From positions 426,835 through 490,834 of the forward strand of contig JAJEKV010000041.1 in assembly GCA_021234155.1 (NCBI GenBank): a DNA stretch of 64,000 nt. The letters run 5' to 3'. Made by a program: the position numbers and the translations under genes. The DNA is from Isoetes taiwanensis (Eukaryota > Streptophyta > Lycopodiopsida > Isoetales > Isoetaceae). Below the pieces are notes generated by a model. It ran no database searches. It saw nothing but the letters and a program-made list of their open reading frames with translations, and was not told the origin of the DNA. Shown here in pieces: positions 1 through 10,515 of this stretch (the stretch's first letter is position 1; each line of letters opens with the position of its first letter).

Positions 1-1912
1 ATGGTTGCTCAGTTTTGGTTAGATAACTCAAAGGTTTCACCAAAAATTAGAAATGCCATGAAGAAGAGGACACAACCAATTCAATATATTGACATTACAC
101 AGGTACGACTGTAATTTAGCTGTAATTGCATCTTTTTTTGTAGAATAAAGATGTTTTTTATTTTGTAACACTGATGTAAAATTTGTAACAGATTTCTTTA
201 CTTTTTGAATGTAATGTAGATGCAGTCTGCACTAGTTTGCTCTACATGGAAATGTCAAATTATTTCATGGCAACACGTACATGTATATTTGTTTACATGT
301 ATATTCTGGATGTATTGTAGATGTAGGCAGTAACTAAGAAGAAATTAGTGTGGAGATATATTAATTGTCAAGAAATTATGTAACTTCATAGTAAATGAAA
401 TAAAATTCATGTCAGAATATACATGTATGTGTAGGAGTTTAGGGTCTTGAATATGTAAAAGATTTGTTTGTAATGTAATGTAATGTATTGAGGTGACTAA
501 TTTTATTTCACTGTAATTTTACAGGTTGAATTATTCCAGAATTTTGTGGATCAGTATCCAGAGGTTCGGATTAGGCTTAGGCAATTTGAATACTTAAAAC
601 CTTCTTGCATTAGAAAGCTAAAGGAAAGAAACACATGTTGTTGCATGAAACATGAGCAATCAGATCTGTACAAGCAGGCATTTAATTTGATGAGGTCAAG
701 ACTCCATGAAAATTGTTCGTGCAATTGTGGTGTGTGCGCAGCTGAAGCTCATGCTGGGATATGTCAAGCCAAGAACATGACATTTGATAATGTTAGCACA
801 TTTTGGAGGGCTATGGTATGTGACAGAGCAGTAGGCAACGAGTGGCATAAGCTACAATGTATCAAATCAGATTGTGGAAATTGTGGGAAACAATTAATTG
901 AGTTGTGTCCAAGAGAATACAATGAGCAGATTGATCAAACGCTTGATTGGCAAGTCTATGGTTACGTTAATGAGCCCTCGAAGAAAGGAACTTCACGAAG
1001 ACTAAAGCTAATTGACAAGAAAGGCAGCTCCAGTAATATGTTGGATAACATGTTTGATCATATGTCGAAGTTTGTATATCATAACTTTGTGGCACATTGG
1101 CAGAGCAAACAATTCAAGGAATCCATGAAGAGTCTTCGTGATGATACCGTATTATCAGTTGTTGATTTCTCGGAGAATTACACTTTGAAGCCATTCAACG
1201 AGATTCAAGCACAACATTGGTACAATGAACAAATCAGCATATTGGTCCACATCACGATGTTCAAGGTACAGGGTAAAATGAGGAAATGTGTGCACTTCTT
1301 TATTTCAGATGACAAAATACATGATACTCACTTTGTACAAAAAGCGTTCACTATGCACCTCCATTGGCTGAAAGAAAATGGTGCTGGCCATATGAAATAC
1401 TACTTAGTTTGGTCTGACAGGTGTGCAACCCAATTCAAGTCGAGAAGAGCTTTCTATCATGTAACTAGGTATCATCAACATCATAAGATCATAATGCACT
1501 GGAATTTCTTTGGCTCAGGACATGGGAAGGGCACACATGACGGAGAAGGAGCCATAGTCAAACTATGGCTTGAGGCAGAACAAAGAAAAAAGGATGGGAA
1601 AGTAATAAAAAATGCAGAAACTGCATGTGAGGTTCTTGAAGAGAAAATGTGGAAAGGGTATTTTGGAAGGTGTCTGACATTGACCATTCCCAAAGATTTG
1701 ATGTGCTCCCAGTGAAAGGGGTGCAATCTCTTCATTGCGTATTATCCATAGATCCAAATGATCCAACAAAGTTAATGTGTAGATCTCTTTCATGTTTTTG
1801 TAAGGCATGCATCAATTTTGATTGGCCTGCTTGTGAGAAACAGTCGGAATTTGTCCTTGTCTTCCAAAAGAATCAACAAGGATCCATAGAGATAACAGGC
1901 TGCAACCCATAA
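1..1912 (+). CDS. DDE-transposase-like protein, 5' partial, one intron, one frameshift
   Basis: The window opens inside a gene. Bases 1-102 read as 34 open codons ending CAG, followed by a GT donor; an intron at 103-524 ends in TTTTACAG, and exon 2 continues in the same phase from 525 (VELFQNF...). Exon 2 runs open to 1715. The product has a Cys-rich N-terminal part (CSCNCGVCAAEAHAGIC) and then a block reading DFSENY, WSDRCATQFKSR and HGKGTHDGEGA. Their acidic residues are spaced like an RNase H-fold DDE transposase core; this is an inference from motif pattern, and I cannot name the superfamily. Around 1670 the frame changes by one base and continues to 1912 with a Cys cluster (CRSLSCFCKAC). 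A 42-nt intron there would not restore the frame, so a frameshift (real or consensus error) is likeliest. The true start lies upstream or at base 1. Confidence 0.5.
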
Positions 1913-2099
1913 ATTATTTCACGGTATTTCATGGAAGGAAAGGTCCATACTTGATTGAGTATGGAGTTCTGTACAAGATTTGTTTATCAAGATGATACTT
2001 CAGTTTTTAAATACTATATCATTTGTAAGACTGCATATTATGCTCAAGAGTTTAAAGTTATTTCTTAAACGTACGCCAAATGTTCACCATCTTCAGACG

Positions 2100-3573
2100 T
2101 TTAGAATTCAGAATCCAAGTTTGGCAATTTGTAGGGGAGAAAAGGAGAAGGAAAAATTTGACCCTGCCTAAAAAAGAAGGAGGCTTGGGATGTAAAGATC
2201 TTTTCATCCAAGCACAGCTCTGGCTGCAAAAATAGTTTGGAGATCCTTGCTGTCGGATACCCTCTCACCAGCCTTAAAATTGGTGAGATACAGGTTGGAG
2301 GCAACAACTCTAGTGGGGGCCCCCTCTCTTCCTCATCAACTTCCTGACTCAGCTTTCTTCCAACTCAGAGCTCCCCCTGGCACCTCCAAAATTTTGAGAA
2401 GAATTTTCTCTGCTTGGAATCTGGCCTCTACCTGCTTTCGAGCCCGGCCTCTAAATTCAGTCAATGATGACTTTGGTTTTTTCTGGCATCAGGATCTTGC
2501 TGCAGAAGAGGATGGTTGTCTGGCCTTAAAACACCTTCTTAAATATAAGGAGTGGCATCAAGTAGGGCTTCACACCATAGGCTCTCTAAGAAGTAATAAT
2601 AGTTGGAAAAATTGGTGTGATTTAACCCCTCAGCTCTCAGATACTGACACAAACAGAAACATCTATCTTGCAGTAACTAGGAATCCATTGGGACAAGGCA
2701 ACTGCTCCCATAATTGGACTTGTGGTGGTCATGGATATAAGGTATGTGAGATATATAGCTTGCTTCTGGACAAAACTCAACTGAAAGTCAGTAAAGTTTG
2801 GAACTGTCATCAAGACACAGCCATTGCAATTATTACACAGGATTGGAAGTTACAATGTGCAAATAAAATAGTTTTCTTCAGATGGTTACTCCTGAACCAA
2901 AGCCTCAAAACCAACAGTTTTCGGGCTCAATTTGACAATCATATTTCAGATCTGTGCCCATTGGGATGTGGGCTAAGGGAAACGAGCTCTCACGTGTTTA
3001 CTTGTATCTGGCTCTCCCCTTTTTGACAGTGGATTCAGCCTTTAGTGCAACAAGTCCCCTCGGATGAAGCTTCTCTCCTTCAATATCTTAATCAAATCTC
3101 CCCTTTTAAAGGGACGATTAGAATCCTAAGCTGCTGGGCTATATGGAAGCATAGGAATGAGGTGGCCATTAAAGGATCGGCCCCAAATCTGAATATGCTT
3201 AAAGCTTCCTTTCAGGTTCTTCTAGCTGAGGCTGCCATGGCCCATAGGGCACAAAAGGGATTGAACTATGATCAACATTGGGATTCCTTAGGAACCTTCA
3301 ATGGTTTCTTTATCACTCTCGACGATGTACCAGATATCTTATGAGTAGATAATATGCAGACCTACCTATCAGACTAGTGAATCTAAATTCTGAACAATAC
3401 TACTGGTTTAAAGTGGTCTTTTATTTTGTCTGGGTATCCTTCCCATAAAGGACCTCGATGGCTTGTTTTTGCCATCATTACTTTTTCCCATCGCTGGCTA
3501 TGGTTGTCTGCTGTTGGGTTTTTGTATGATCATGTAATCTTTATCATATAGTAATATCCTCAAAAAAAAAAAA
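2100..3573 (+). mobile_element. LINE, 5'-truncated 3' end with poly-A tail
   Basis: The segment encodes the C-terminal part of a plant LINE reverse transcriptase protein and ends in an A12 run at 3562-3573. Its left edge is uncertain; LINE-like coding (KKEGGLGCKDLF) is first visible near 2170. The poly-A abuts the 3' end of the Penelope-like element on the other strand. I could not identify a target-site duplication. Confidence 0.65.
2170..3344 (+). pseudogene. LINE ORF2 C-terminus with zf-RVT zinc-binding region
   Basis: This is the last third of a LINE polyprotein, downstream of the polymerase motifs. KKEGGLGCKDL at 2170-2205 is the usual end of the RT-adjacent region; a frameshift near 2225 leads into the frame open from 2247 to 3026. 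That frame ends with a zf-RVT signature, LCPLGCGLRETSSHVFTCIW, whose Cys/His set is typical of plant LINE C-termini. A single TGA at 3024-3026 interrupts the frame, which resumes at once (WIQPLVQQ) and ends at 3344. The frameshift, the stop and the missing 5' portion mean it cannot act alone. Assignment rests on motif recognition. Confidence 0.6.
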
Positions 3574-4208
3574 CCTTTATACTTGATCTGGAAACCAGAC
3601 CAAATACTTTAACCATTCAAAAACCTTTGCAAGAATTTCAAATAGTTCAATTAGCAGCCCAGAGACATATACAGGTACAAATATGTTTTGGCCTTGATAA
3701 GGTAACTTTACTTGTAACATAACAACAGCATGTGCATATGAAAACATTCTATTAAGAATAAACCTTTTAAAATTGGTTTTTATACTTACAACCAGTGGTG
3801 AATAGCTTTCAGCTTTCCAAAAAGAAGGTAAGAAAGATTACCATTAATATATGAATTTGAATACAAGCAAATGTTACTTAGAAGTCATAAGAGTATCTTC
3901 AAACCGCATCACATCTTAAAGGGTTGCAAGAAATACTTGTCGAACACAATAACAAAGAGCAGGAAAGCCTGTTACCTGCACCAATAAAACATATACAAGC
4001 ATTAGACATGGTTGCAATGAATTTGGTAGCAGGTGTCATAGGCTGTCCTGGGGTCATCCCCCTTCACCTTGCTAGCATTCAAATTAAAATACAAGCAATA
4101 AAATAATTAGCAACATCCTAGAAACTGTCAGCACTATTAGATTTTAGAATTCAGTGCTGCATGCTACATTTCAAGGATGCTTATGGTTCTTCAGCAATAT
4201 ATACCTAC

Positions 4209-4670
4209 ATCTAAAGCTTAGCTTATCATGCTACTTCAGATGCAAAATCGAAATTCAATCTGCCAGCAAACTTAACATGCATCATCATATTATCTACAGA
4301 TCAGGTAATTCAAATCACACTAATTGAGCTGATCTAATTTATTGAAGATCCACATGGGTTATCTAAAGTTTAGCATATCCTGTTGCTTCAGCTGTAAGCA
4401 CGAATTTCTGCCAGCAAAGTTAACATGCATCATTATATTATCTACAGATCTGGTAACTCAAATCTTATTAATATTAAGCTGATCTAATTTGTTGAATATC
4501 CACATGGGTCATCTAAAGTTTAGCATATCATATTGCTTCAGATGCAAAAACGAATTTCATTCTCCCAGCAAACATATCATGAATCATCATATAATCTACA
4601 GATCTAGATCTGGTAAAAAATCACACTAATATTAAGCTGATCTAACTTGAAGATCCACATGGGTCAGTAG
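4209..4670. repeat. Tandem ~150-bp repeats in the 3' region of the Penelope-like element
   Basis: Three units begin with ATCTAAAG at 4209, 4361 and 4511, giving periods of about 152 and 150 bp. Each holds the order TTAGC(A/T)TATC, TGCTTCAG, CAGCAAA, ACATGCATCAT, ATCTACAGATC, AAGCTGATCTAA and CCACATGGGT. They lie between the last ORF and the 3' end of the element. The same array recurs in the truncated copy. Confidence 0.8.
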
Positions 4671-4727
4671 CTATTTAACCAAAGGAATTATACTGGTCCA
4701 GGATGGATTTTATAAGCTCTTTTGTAT

Positions 4728-5108
4728 TTAAGCTATGCAAACCTTTTTGAAGCCCGTTGTCTCAGTGTTTGTGTCTCCAATGGCATCCTCAGCATTGATC
4801 AGGTCATTGGCAGCAGATTGTATTTCTTCTTGTGAGCTGATGCCAATGATTCCAGTGCCAGCAATTTTGGAAATGGCATTGCCTCCTATGCTTTCAGCTG
4901 TAACCCCTTTGGCATCTATCTGCTTCCCAATATCTGCTCTATTTTTTCCTTGATTTTTGCCATCTTCTTCAGCAATTCCTGGCTTCTGGCATGGAGTGAT
5001 GGCAGATCTCCTATACTGATAAATTTTCTTGGAGCTTCCTTCCTTGCTCTTCACCTCTGCAATTCTCTTCCTAGTGGACATATTAAGATCTCCCTTCTTC
5101 CTTGCCAT
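4728..5108 (-). CDS. Small basic ORF downstream of the Penelope-like RT
   Basis: A 126-codon frame starts MARKKGDLNMSTRKR and has a Lys/Arg-rich N-terminal half, then a neutral to acidic C-terminal half (SSQEEIQSAANDLINAEDA). I do not recognise a domain, and no endonuclease motif is visible. It lies about 660 bp downstream of the RT frame. A possible splice donor at the end of the RT (ATG|GTAAGAG, donor at 5806-5805) suggests it might be a later exon. However, the obvious acceptor near 5140 (CTTAGCGCAG) does not lead into this frame without a stop. In the truncated copy the same ORF is broken by loss of one base. Confidence 0.35.
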   Translation of the reverse strand: MARKKGDLNMSTRKRIAEVKSKEGSSKKIYQYRRSAITPCQKPGIAEEDGKNQGKNRADIGKQIDAKGVTAESIGGNAISKIAGTGIIGISSQEEIQSAANDLINAEDAIGDTNTETTGFKKVCIA

Positions 5109-5770
5109 TCAGATCCGGGGGAGCCAGCCCGGCCTGCGCTAAGCAAATAAGCAGAAAGAGGATAAAATTTACCTTTTCATGTAAGTTCTTATATTCCAAA
5201 TATCTCATGCCTTGTCCTTAGGAACGTCAGTTCCATTTGTGCATGTGAACCTAGTTCCCGACAGTGAGTCCTTATCTAATCGGCAGCCAGATAATCTCCC
5301 AGCTTTTCTCATTTTAGCACGAACTGTAACCAGCAGTTTGGTTTTGCCCTAAATCCATTTCGTATTCACTGTAGAAATTCCACGTAAGTATATAATTAGC
5401 ATAGCAAGCAAAATACATACTTTGTTGCCCCATTGTATGGTTTTTAAGGGTTGCAGTAGGATTGTTGCGCACCCTTAGGACTTGTTACCTATTAATACAA
5501 TCCTCAATTAATACAAAGAGCTCTTAAGTCATATTATTTGTGGCATTGCAAAAAATGTTTCCTGCCAACATTTTATAGGCTTAACTTTTCTATGCACTAG
5601 TTCAAAACATAGAAGCCTTTTTAATAAAAAAATCCCTCCACCAACCCTAGGAGGTCAGGACCTGAGCAGACAAAGATTAGATAAATCAGGAAACAACAAG
5701 GAGAGTAGGGCCTTGCTGTCTCACCAAGGCCCTAACACTCCCATTATTAACTACTCCTGCATGTATAAGT

Positions 5771-6451
5771 TTAGCTCGTATGAATCAAGTTTTTAAGGAC
5801 TCTTACCATATCATTAATAGAATAGAGAGTCCCTGGAAATTCTTCCCGAAGTAAGGTGTTGAGGACCATGTTAGATACTCTTATTTTGCCAAAACCGTTG
5901 TTGACAAATGCTTGAATGAGCTCTAAAATGTCCAAAGCTGCTTTTTTGGCATCTGAATTTGCATACACGTATGGTAGGATCTGTGAGATAATGACTTTAG
6001 AAGCTTGCCCATATGGTCTGCAACTGTCCGCCCTAATGTATTTATTGACCACAAATGGTAGTTTACTTCTTTTGTCATACCTGGTCATGTCAAATATTCC
6101 TCTGTTTTGATCTTGTACACAAAAGGAGATATTCAGAAAGTTGCATTTGACTCCAAGAGGTATTCTTGCTTCTGTGCCTCTGTCATATATCGTTTCATCC
6201 TTTATACTCAAAAATTTAAAATTATATATGGGGAACTCGGATTTTTCTGAGAGAAATTCTAACACATTACCTCCATTGATGACATTCAAGTCATCAATAT
6301 AGCGGGCAGCATGTTGAAACCTGTAAACATCCGTAAGTCTGCCATGGTGTGCTAAGGTTAATATGAATCTTAGTTCAAACCATGCTAAGTAAAGATTGCA
6401 CCATGCTGGGCTGCAAGAAAATCCCATTGGAATACCCTTTACTTGCTTCAT
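5771..6451 (-). CDS. Penelope-like reverse transcriptase, C-terminal half (motifs B to E)
   Basis: This frame carries the polymerase core: GIPMG at residues 6-10 followed by SCSPAW (motif B), then YIDD at 51-54 (motif C, two catalytic Asp). Downstream are a C-terminal YDKR block and a YGQASKVIISQILPY stretch that resemble RTs of a Penelope/telomerase-like lineage in animals. The frame overlaps the preceding one by 4 nt (ATGA), so motif A lies in one frame and motifs B-C in the next. The ATG at 6451 is probably internal. Near the end, ATG|GTAAGAG is a strong splice-donor-like site. The same region exists at 12078-12744. Confidence 0.6.
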   Translation of the reverse strand: MKQVKGIPMGFSCSPAWCNLYLAWFELRFILTLAHHGRLTDVYRFQHAARYIDDLNVINGGNVLEFLSEKSEFPIYNFKFLSIKDETIYDRGTEARIPLGVKCNFLNISFCVQDQNRGIFDMTRYDKRSKLPFVVNKYIRADSCRPYGQASKVIISQILPYVYANSDAKKAALDILELIQAFVNNGFGKIRVSNMVLNTLLREEFPGTLYSINDMVRVLKNLIHTS

Positions 6452-7086
6452 ATTTCTTTTCCCATTTGAATATAACAGTTACTAAGCAACCATGCATTCA
6501 TCCTTTTGAAATCACTTCTTGTGATCAAGTTCCAGCTCACATTTTCTTTGTCCTTTGCTGACTTGGCCCATTTAATGTTGATGACCCCATATTTGTCTTT
6601 TATGAGTAGATCGAAATATGACTTTTCTTCCATCATGTATTCCCATACCATATTTGCCAGTTCATCACAAATTTCAATTATCCCTTCTTCTCCATATATG
6701 GGAATGTTTTCGTAGCATTTCATGATATCAGCACTGAAAACATTATGTATTCTGTTAGGCAGATTTAGAATAACATCATAAGATGAATTAACCAGCCAGC
6801 ATGCATTAATTCTTTTTGGATTCCAGAACTTGTATCTTGATGTCATCTTATAGCATATGTTGGGCCAGATTTCAATGAAATTATTGAGAATGGCAGTAAC
6901 AATTGAGGCAACTTCAGTAAAAATGGAATCATGTGCATTAGTGAGCCACCTGTAATCTTCTTTGTGGGCTTTGTAGGTTGCCATTAAGTATGGCAGCTTA
7001 TTGAATTCCACTTTCATGTCGCCAATGAAAGTATTGATCGTAGTAATACATTGTGCAATAATACTTTCAATCCTTGCTCTTTTCAA
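6448..7086 (-). CDS. Penelope-like reverse transcriptase, N-terminal half (fingers and motif A)
   Basis: The frame contains LPYLMATYKAHKEDYRWLTN, matching the PKxHK..R.I.N type segment of such RTs, and FSADIMKCYENIPI, whose Asp is the expected first catalytic residue (motif A). It ends with YIQMGKEI and a stop in the middle of the RT domain; the polymerase continues in the -1 frame. A GGGAAAA heptamer in the correct phase lies just before the stop. The frame's first codons overlap the preceding frame by 20 nt. The truncated copy has five extra C at the equivalent spot and reads straight through, so copy A has most likely lost 5 nt there. Confidence 0.55.
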   Translation of the reverse strand: MKRARIESIIAQCITTINTFIGDMKVEFNKLPYLMATYKAHKEDYRWLTNAHDSIFTEVASIVTAILNNFIEIWPNICYKMTSRYKFWNPKRINACWLVNSSYDVILNLPNRIHNVFSADIMKCYENIPIYGEEGIIEICDELANMVWEYMMEEKSYFDLLIKDKYGVINIKWAKSAKDKENVSWNLITRSDFKRMNAWLLSNCYIQMGKEI

Positions 7087-7846
7087 AATCCGGGCTTTCC
7101 AGCCTAATCCTTGCCATATCAGCTATGTGTCTAGGACAAATGAAGGCTGCATTGTTTCCAGCCTTGTCCAATCCAGCAACATATATGTTATTGTTAAGCC
7201 AACGTAAATTTCTTTGGACTTCAGGATCTTGCCAAAGGAATCTTTTAGGTAGTAGAGATCTTTTAACCTCAGTCACTGCAGCATGAGCCATCTTTTGCAG
7301 TAGGATGCTAATGCTTCTTATGTCTTCTTCAGTCAGGTCCAGTAATTCAAATTTGTGGACCATGAAGAATTGTTGACATGACTTGGCAAATTCCTGATTG
7401 AAGTCTTGTACACTGAGAGGTTGGTCAGGTATGTGGTTAAGCCCATAAGAAAAGGCTTTTCTCAGTTTTTGACTATGGATAATGGTCAAATCGGTAGTTC
7501 TAATATGGCCAATCTTAATATCAATGAATTTATTCAGATTAGGGTTGCTGCACGGACATTTATTCACTGTAGCTTCAGCAAAAATCTTAAAAGGTTTATA
7601 AACCTTATCTCTGATCCGGTCAATATATTGCCAAGCAAATGTAGTATTCTCCACCAAGTCAGCACCTCTCTGTTGCATTACCTCAATAAAAACAGTCTCA
7701 TAAATTTTCCTAATGGATAGAGAATCCAAAGCTCTGGAAATATATTTCATATGGACAATCTTTTTTTGTGTTTCTTTCCCTTCATTGCATAGATGCTTGA
7801 AGTTGTTCACATCCTTGCATAAGGTTCTGATCTTCATGTTTTCAAC
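7067..7846 (-). CDS. Penelope-like element, exon 2 upstream part (RT N-terminal extension)
   Basis: Coding is open from the acceptor TTGTAG|GTTGAAAACATG at 7847/7846 down to 7067. It is in phase with exon 1 across a 322-nt GT-AG intron, so the ATG at 7837 need not be a start. Residues about 223-238 (counted from that Met) read LDKAGNNAAFICPRHI, resembling the aDKa-NN-vvC block that precedes the fingers in this RT lineage. The rest is helical and unrecognised. It ends at a stop created by a 5-nt difference from the second copy. Confidence 0.5.
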   Translation of the reverse strand, partial: VENMKIRTLCKDVNNFKHLCNEGKETQKKIVHMKYISRALDSLSIRKIYETVFIEVMQQRGADLVENTTFAWQYIDRIRDKVYKPFKIFAEATVNKCPCSNPNLNKFIDIKIGHIRTTDLTIIHSQKLRKAFSYGLNHIPDQPLSVQDFNQEFAKSCQQFFMVHKFELLDLTEEDIRSISILLQKMAHAAVTEVKRSLLPKRFLWQDPEVQRNLRWLNNNIYVAGLDKAGNNAAFICPRHIADMARIRLESPDFEKSKD

Positions 7847-8162
7847 CTACAACAGTGTATTAAATTAGTTGTTGTATCATTAATTATATTTATGATAAGA
7901 AAAATCATATTTAAGCAAAACCTTTCTGCTGGTGTCAAAGGGAAAAACCATATTTAAACTTTGTATTCATAATCAACTCAGGTTCAATATAATACCCTGA
8001 TCAATAACAGGTCATGTTATCAAAATGTGATGAAACAGGAAGTTGAAAAATCAACTTTTCTAAATCAACAATGCCATATGGCTATCATAAAGTTTATTTA
8101 AATCCAAAGAATAGAAATTAATGCAAAATTTCTTTGGACTATAAAACAGTCATACTGTTTAT

Positions 8163-9737
8163 TTAAACCTGAGATTCTTCCACATAATCAGGCTTATTGG
8201 GGGAACTATCATCCAAAGATATGATATTGTTTCCATCTTTTGTAATGCTGTACTCATCCATATAGTTATTGGACTGCTCAACATTATGTGTATCCTTTTG
8301 CTTGCATTTAGGATCATTTGTGATCCTAGGTGGCATCTTGGGAGTAATAAAGTTTTGCTTGTATTTGCTTTGACTGATGTTTGAGTAAGATTTCTTCCAT
8401 GAATCTTTCTTTGCAGAATTGCCTTTTTTGAGAGAATCCACTGACCTGAGCATCTTTTCTGCTACATCAGCCATTTTGTTATTGCCAAAGGCAACTTTCA
8501 GATTTTTTTCCGGATATTTAGCAAACTCAATAGTCATGTTCAGCATGTTTCTTCTTACCTCAAGATATGAGATAAAAGCCAGAACTGCTGGTCTCAAAGT
8601 TTTGTTGAGAAACTTGGATAGAATGACCATTCTTAGCATAGGTGTGGCAGCTGGATAAATATTTTCCATATGATTCATAAAAAACCAAATCCCCTGGTCA
8701 AACCATATGATGCCACAAGAACATTTCTCTTCATTGTTTTTCTGATTTTTCTGATTTGCAAACTTATTCTTCTCGCAGTGACATTTGAAGTAGGGACAGT
8801 GTGTTCTCCATATCCTCTTCAAGTAATAATCATTCCTATCGATATTAGTGAATGCCATGTGTCCCTTTTGGGCAATTTCAATGGGAGTGTTCTTGCTACA
8901 ATATTGCTCAAAGAAATCCATTTTTAAAGGTAAGTCTGCATCCAAAATAGAGAAGGTCTTTTCAAGCTTATAAGCAGCAAAGTTAGCATTTCTGACCTCA
9001 TCTTTGGAAATACCAGCAAGCGTAATCCATGTGTCCATGTCAATGGGCGCAAGAGCCCCAAAATTCTGGCTTTTCCAGATTGCATGATCATGAACAGCTG
9101 CATAACACTCTACCGTTTGTTCAATAATAATGGGAAAATAGGTAGAGTTAGCTAGATTCAGTTCAGGGACGTTGTCTTCAGTATTTGGATCAGCTTGATA
9201 TTGAGCTGCTACAACTTCTTTCTTATAATTCATAATAGACATATCCTCCTCAGTAAGATCTGCTTCAGAAAATAGACAATCTGATTTTTCACCATTCACC
9301 TTTACAACATGTGATATACTCTCTTCTTCTTTTTCAAACGTGCGTGGATTAATATCGTTGACTTCCTCAAGAGCCCTGATTCCGATTACAAATTTCTCTG
9401 CAGCTTCATCTTCCATGCAGGTTCTTTGATATAAAGTACTGCTCATTTCATCATATAGAGATGCCAATATCTCTTTGCATTTGCAGAATTCAAAGTTTAC
9501 CTTCTTCATAAGGTGAAAAACTTTGAACCACCCACTAAATCCTAAGTAGGAAACGGGTGATAATGTTTTATCTAGTAGGTTTACCTCATTGAAAGTAATG
9601 AAGGAATGTATGTCTTTGCTCCTAATGCAGCCAAGAATAGTTTGGACGGCATAGTTGGGGCTGCTGATATTGCATTTATCATATCCGTAGCCAATCAATT
9701 CTTTAATCCACTGTTTATAAATGTCATTATCATCCAT
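8163..9737 (-). CDS. Penelope-like element, exon 1 (ORF1-like, Cys/His cluster)
   Basis: A 524-codon frame begins MDDNDIYKQW at 9737. A GT donor (CTCAG|GTTTAA, exon end at 8169) lies four codons before its end; splicing to 7846 keeps the phase and skips the stop. Residues 313-341 hold a Cys/His cluster (HCPYFKCHC ... CSC) that could bind zinc, and the C-terminal 90 residues are Lys/Ser/Asn-rich. No catalytic motif is recognised. By position it would be the N-terminal extension or ORF1 of the retroelement. It has no counterpart in the truncated copy, which ends inside the RT exon. Confidence 0.5.
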   Translation of the reverse strand: MDDNDIYKQWIKELIGYGYDKCNISSPNYAVQTILGCIRSKDIHSFITFNEVNLLDKTLSPVSYLGFSGWFKVFHLMKKVNFEFCKCKEILASLYDEMSSTLYQRTCMEDEAAEKFVIGIRALEEVNDINPRTFEKEEESISHVVKVNGEKSDCLFSEADLTEEDMSIMNYKKEVVAAQYQADPNTEDNVPELNLANSTYFPIIIEQTVECYAAVHDHAIWKSQNFGALAPIDMDTWITLAGISKDEVRNANFAAYKLEKTFSILDADLPLKMDFFEQYCSKNTPIEIAQKGHMAFTNIDRNDYYLKRIWRTHCPYFKCHCEKNKFANQKNQKNNEEKCSCGIIWFDQGIWFFMNHMENIYPAATPMLRMVILSKFLNKTLRPAVLAFISYLEVRRNMLNMTIEFAKYPEKNLKVAFGNNKMADVAEKMLRSVDSLKKGNSAKKDSWKKSYSNISQSKYKQNFITPKMPPRITNDPKCKQKDTHNVEQSNNYMDEYSITKDGNNIISLDDSSPNKPDYVEESQV

Positions 9738-10515
9738 CGGATTGCAATCCTATAATATCCAATGAAAAGCTTATATTAGAAATGGAAAGTACCCGTAAAA
9801 TACCAAAATCAAGGAAATTAGTATAACTAATAAGCTGGATTGTTCATAAAAAAACCTTTATACTTGATCTGGAAACCAGACCTAATACTTTAACCATTCA
9901 AAAACCTTTGCAAGGATTTCAAATAGTTCAATTAGCAGCCCAAAGACATATACAGGTACAAATATGTTTTGGCCTTGATAAGGTAACTTTTAAACCATCT
10001 GCTACATCATTTAGTTGTAACTTAACAACAGCATGTGCATATGAAAACATTCTATTAAGAATAAACCTTTTAAAATTGGTTTTTATACTTACAACCAGTG
10101 GTGAATAGCTTTCAGCTTTCCAAAAAGAAGGTAAGAAAGATTACCATTAATATATGAATTTGAATACAAGCAAATGTTACTTAGAAGTCATAAGAGTATC
10201 TTCAAACCGCATCACATCTTAAAGGGTTGCAAGAAATACTTGTCGAACACAATAACAAAGAGCAGGAAAGCCTGTTACCTGCACCAATAAAACATATACA
10301 AGCATTAGACATGGTTGCAATGAATTTGGTAGCAGGTGTCATAGGCTGTCCTGGGGTCATCCCCCTTCACCTTGCTAGCATTCAAATTAAAATACAAGCA
10401 ATAAAATAATTAGCAACATCCTAGAAACCGCCAAAAGACTATTAGATTTTAGAATTCAGTCTTTGCATGCTACATTTCAAGGATGCTTATGGTTCTTCAA
10501 AGAATATATACCTAC

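Larger units (their letters stand above)
3574..9846 (-). mobile_element. Penelope-like retroelement, longer copy (A)
   Basis: Read on the minus strand, this unit runs from a short 5' region near 9846 through an upstream exon (9737-8169), a 322-nt intron (8168-7847), the reverse-transcriptase exon (7846-5771), a small ORF (5108-4728) and a repeat-containing 3' region down to 3574. A second, 5'-truncated copy lies directly upstream at 13408-9847, so the two form a partial head-to-tail tandem. Partial tandems (pseudo-LTRs) and retained introns are established features of Penelope-like elements. No LTR and no GIY-YIG endonuclease were seen. The RT motifs GIPMG..SP and YIDD fit the Penelope/telomerase-like lineage; exact clade unknown. 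Confidence 0.6.
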
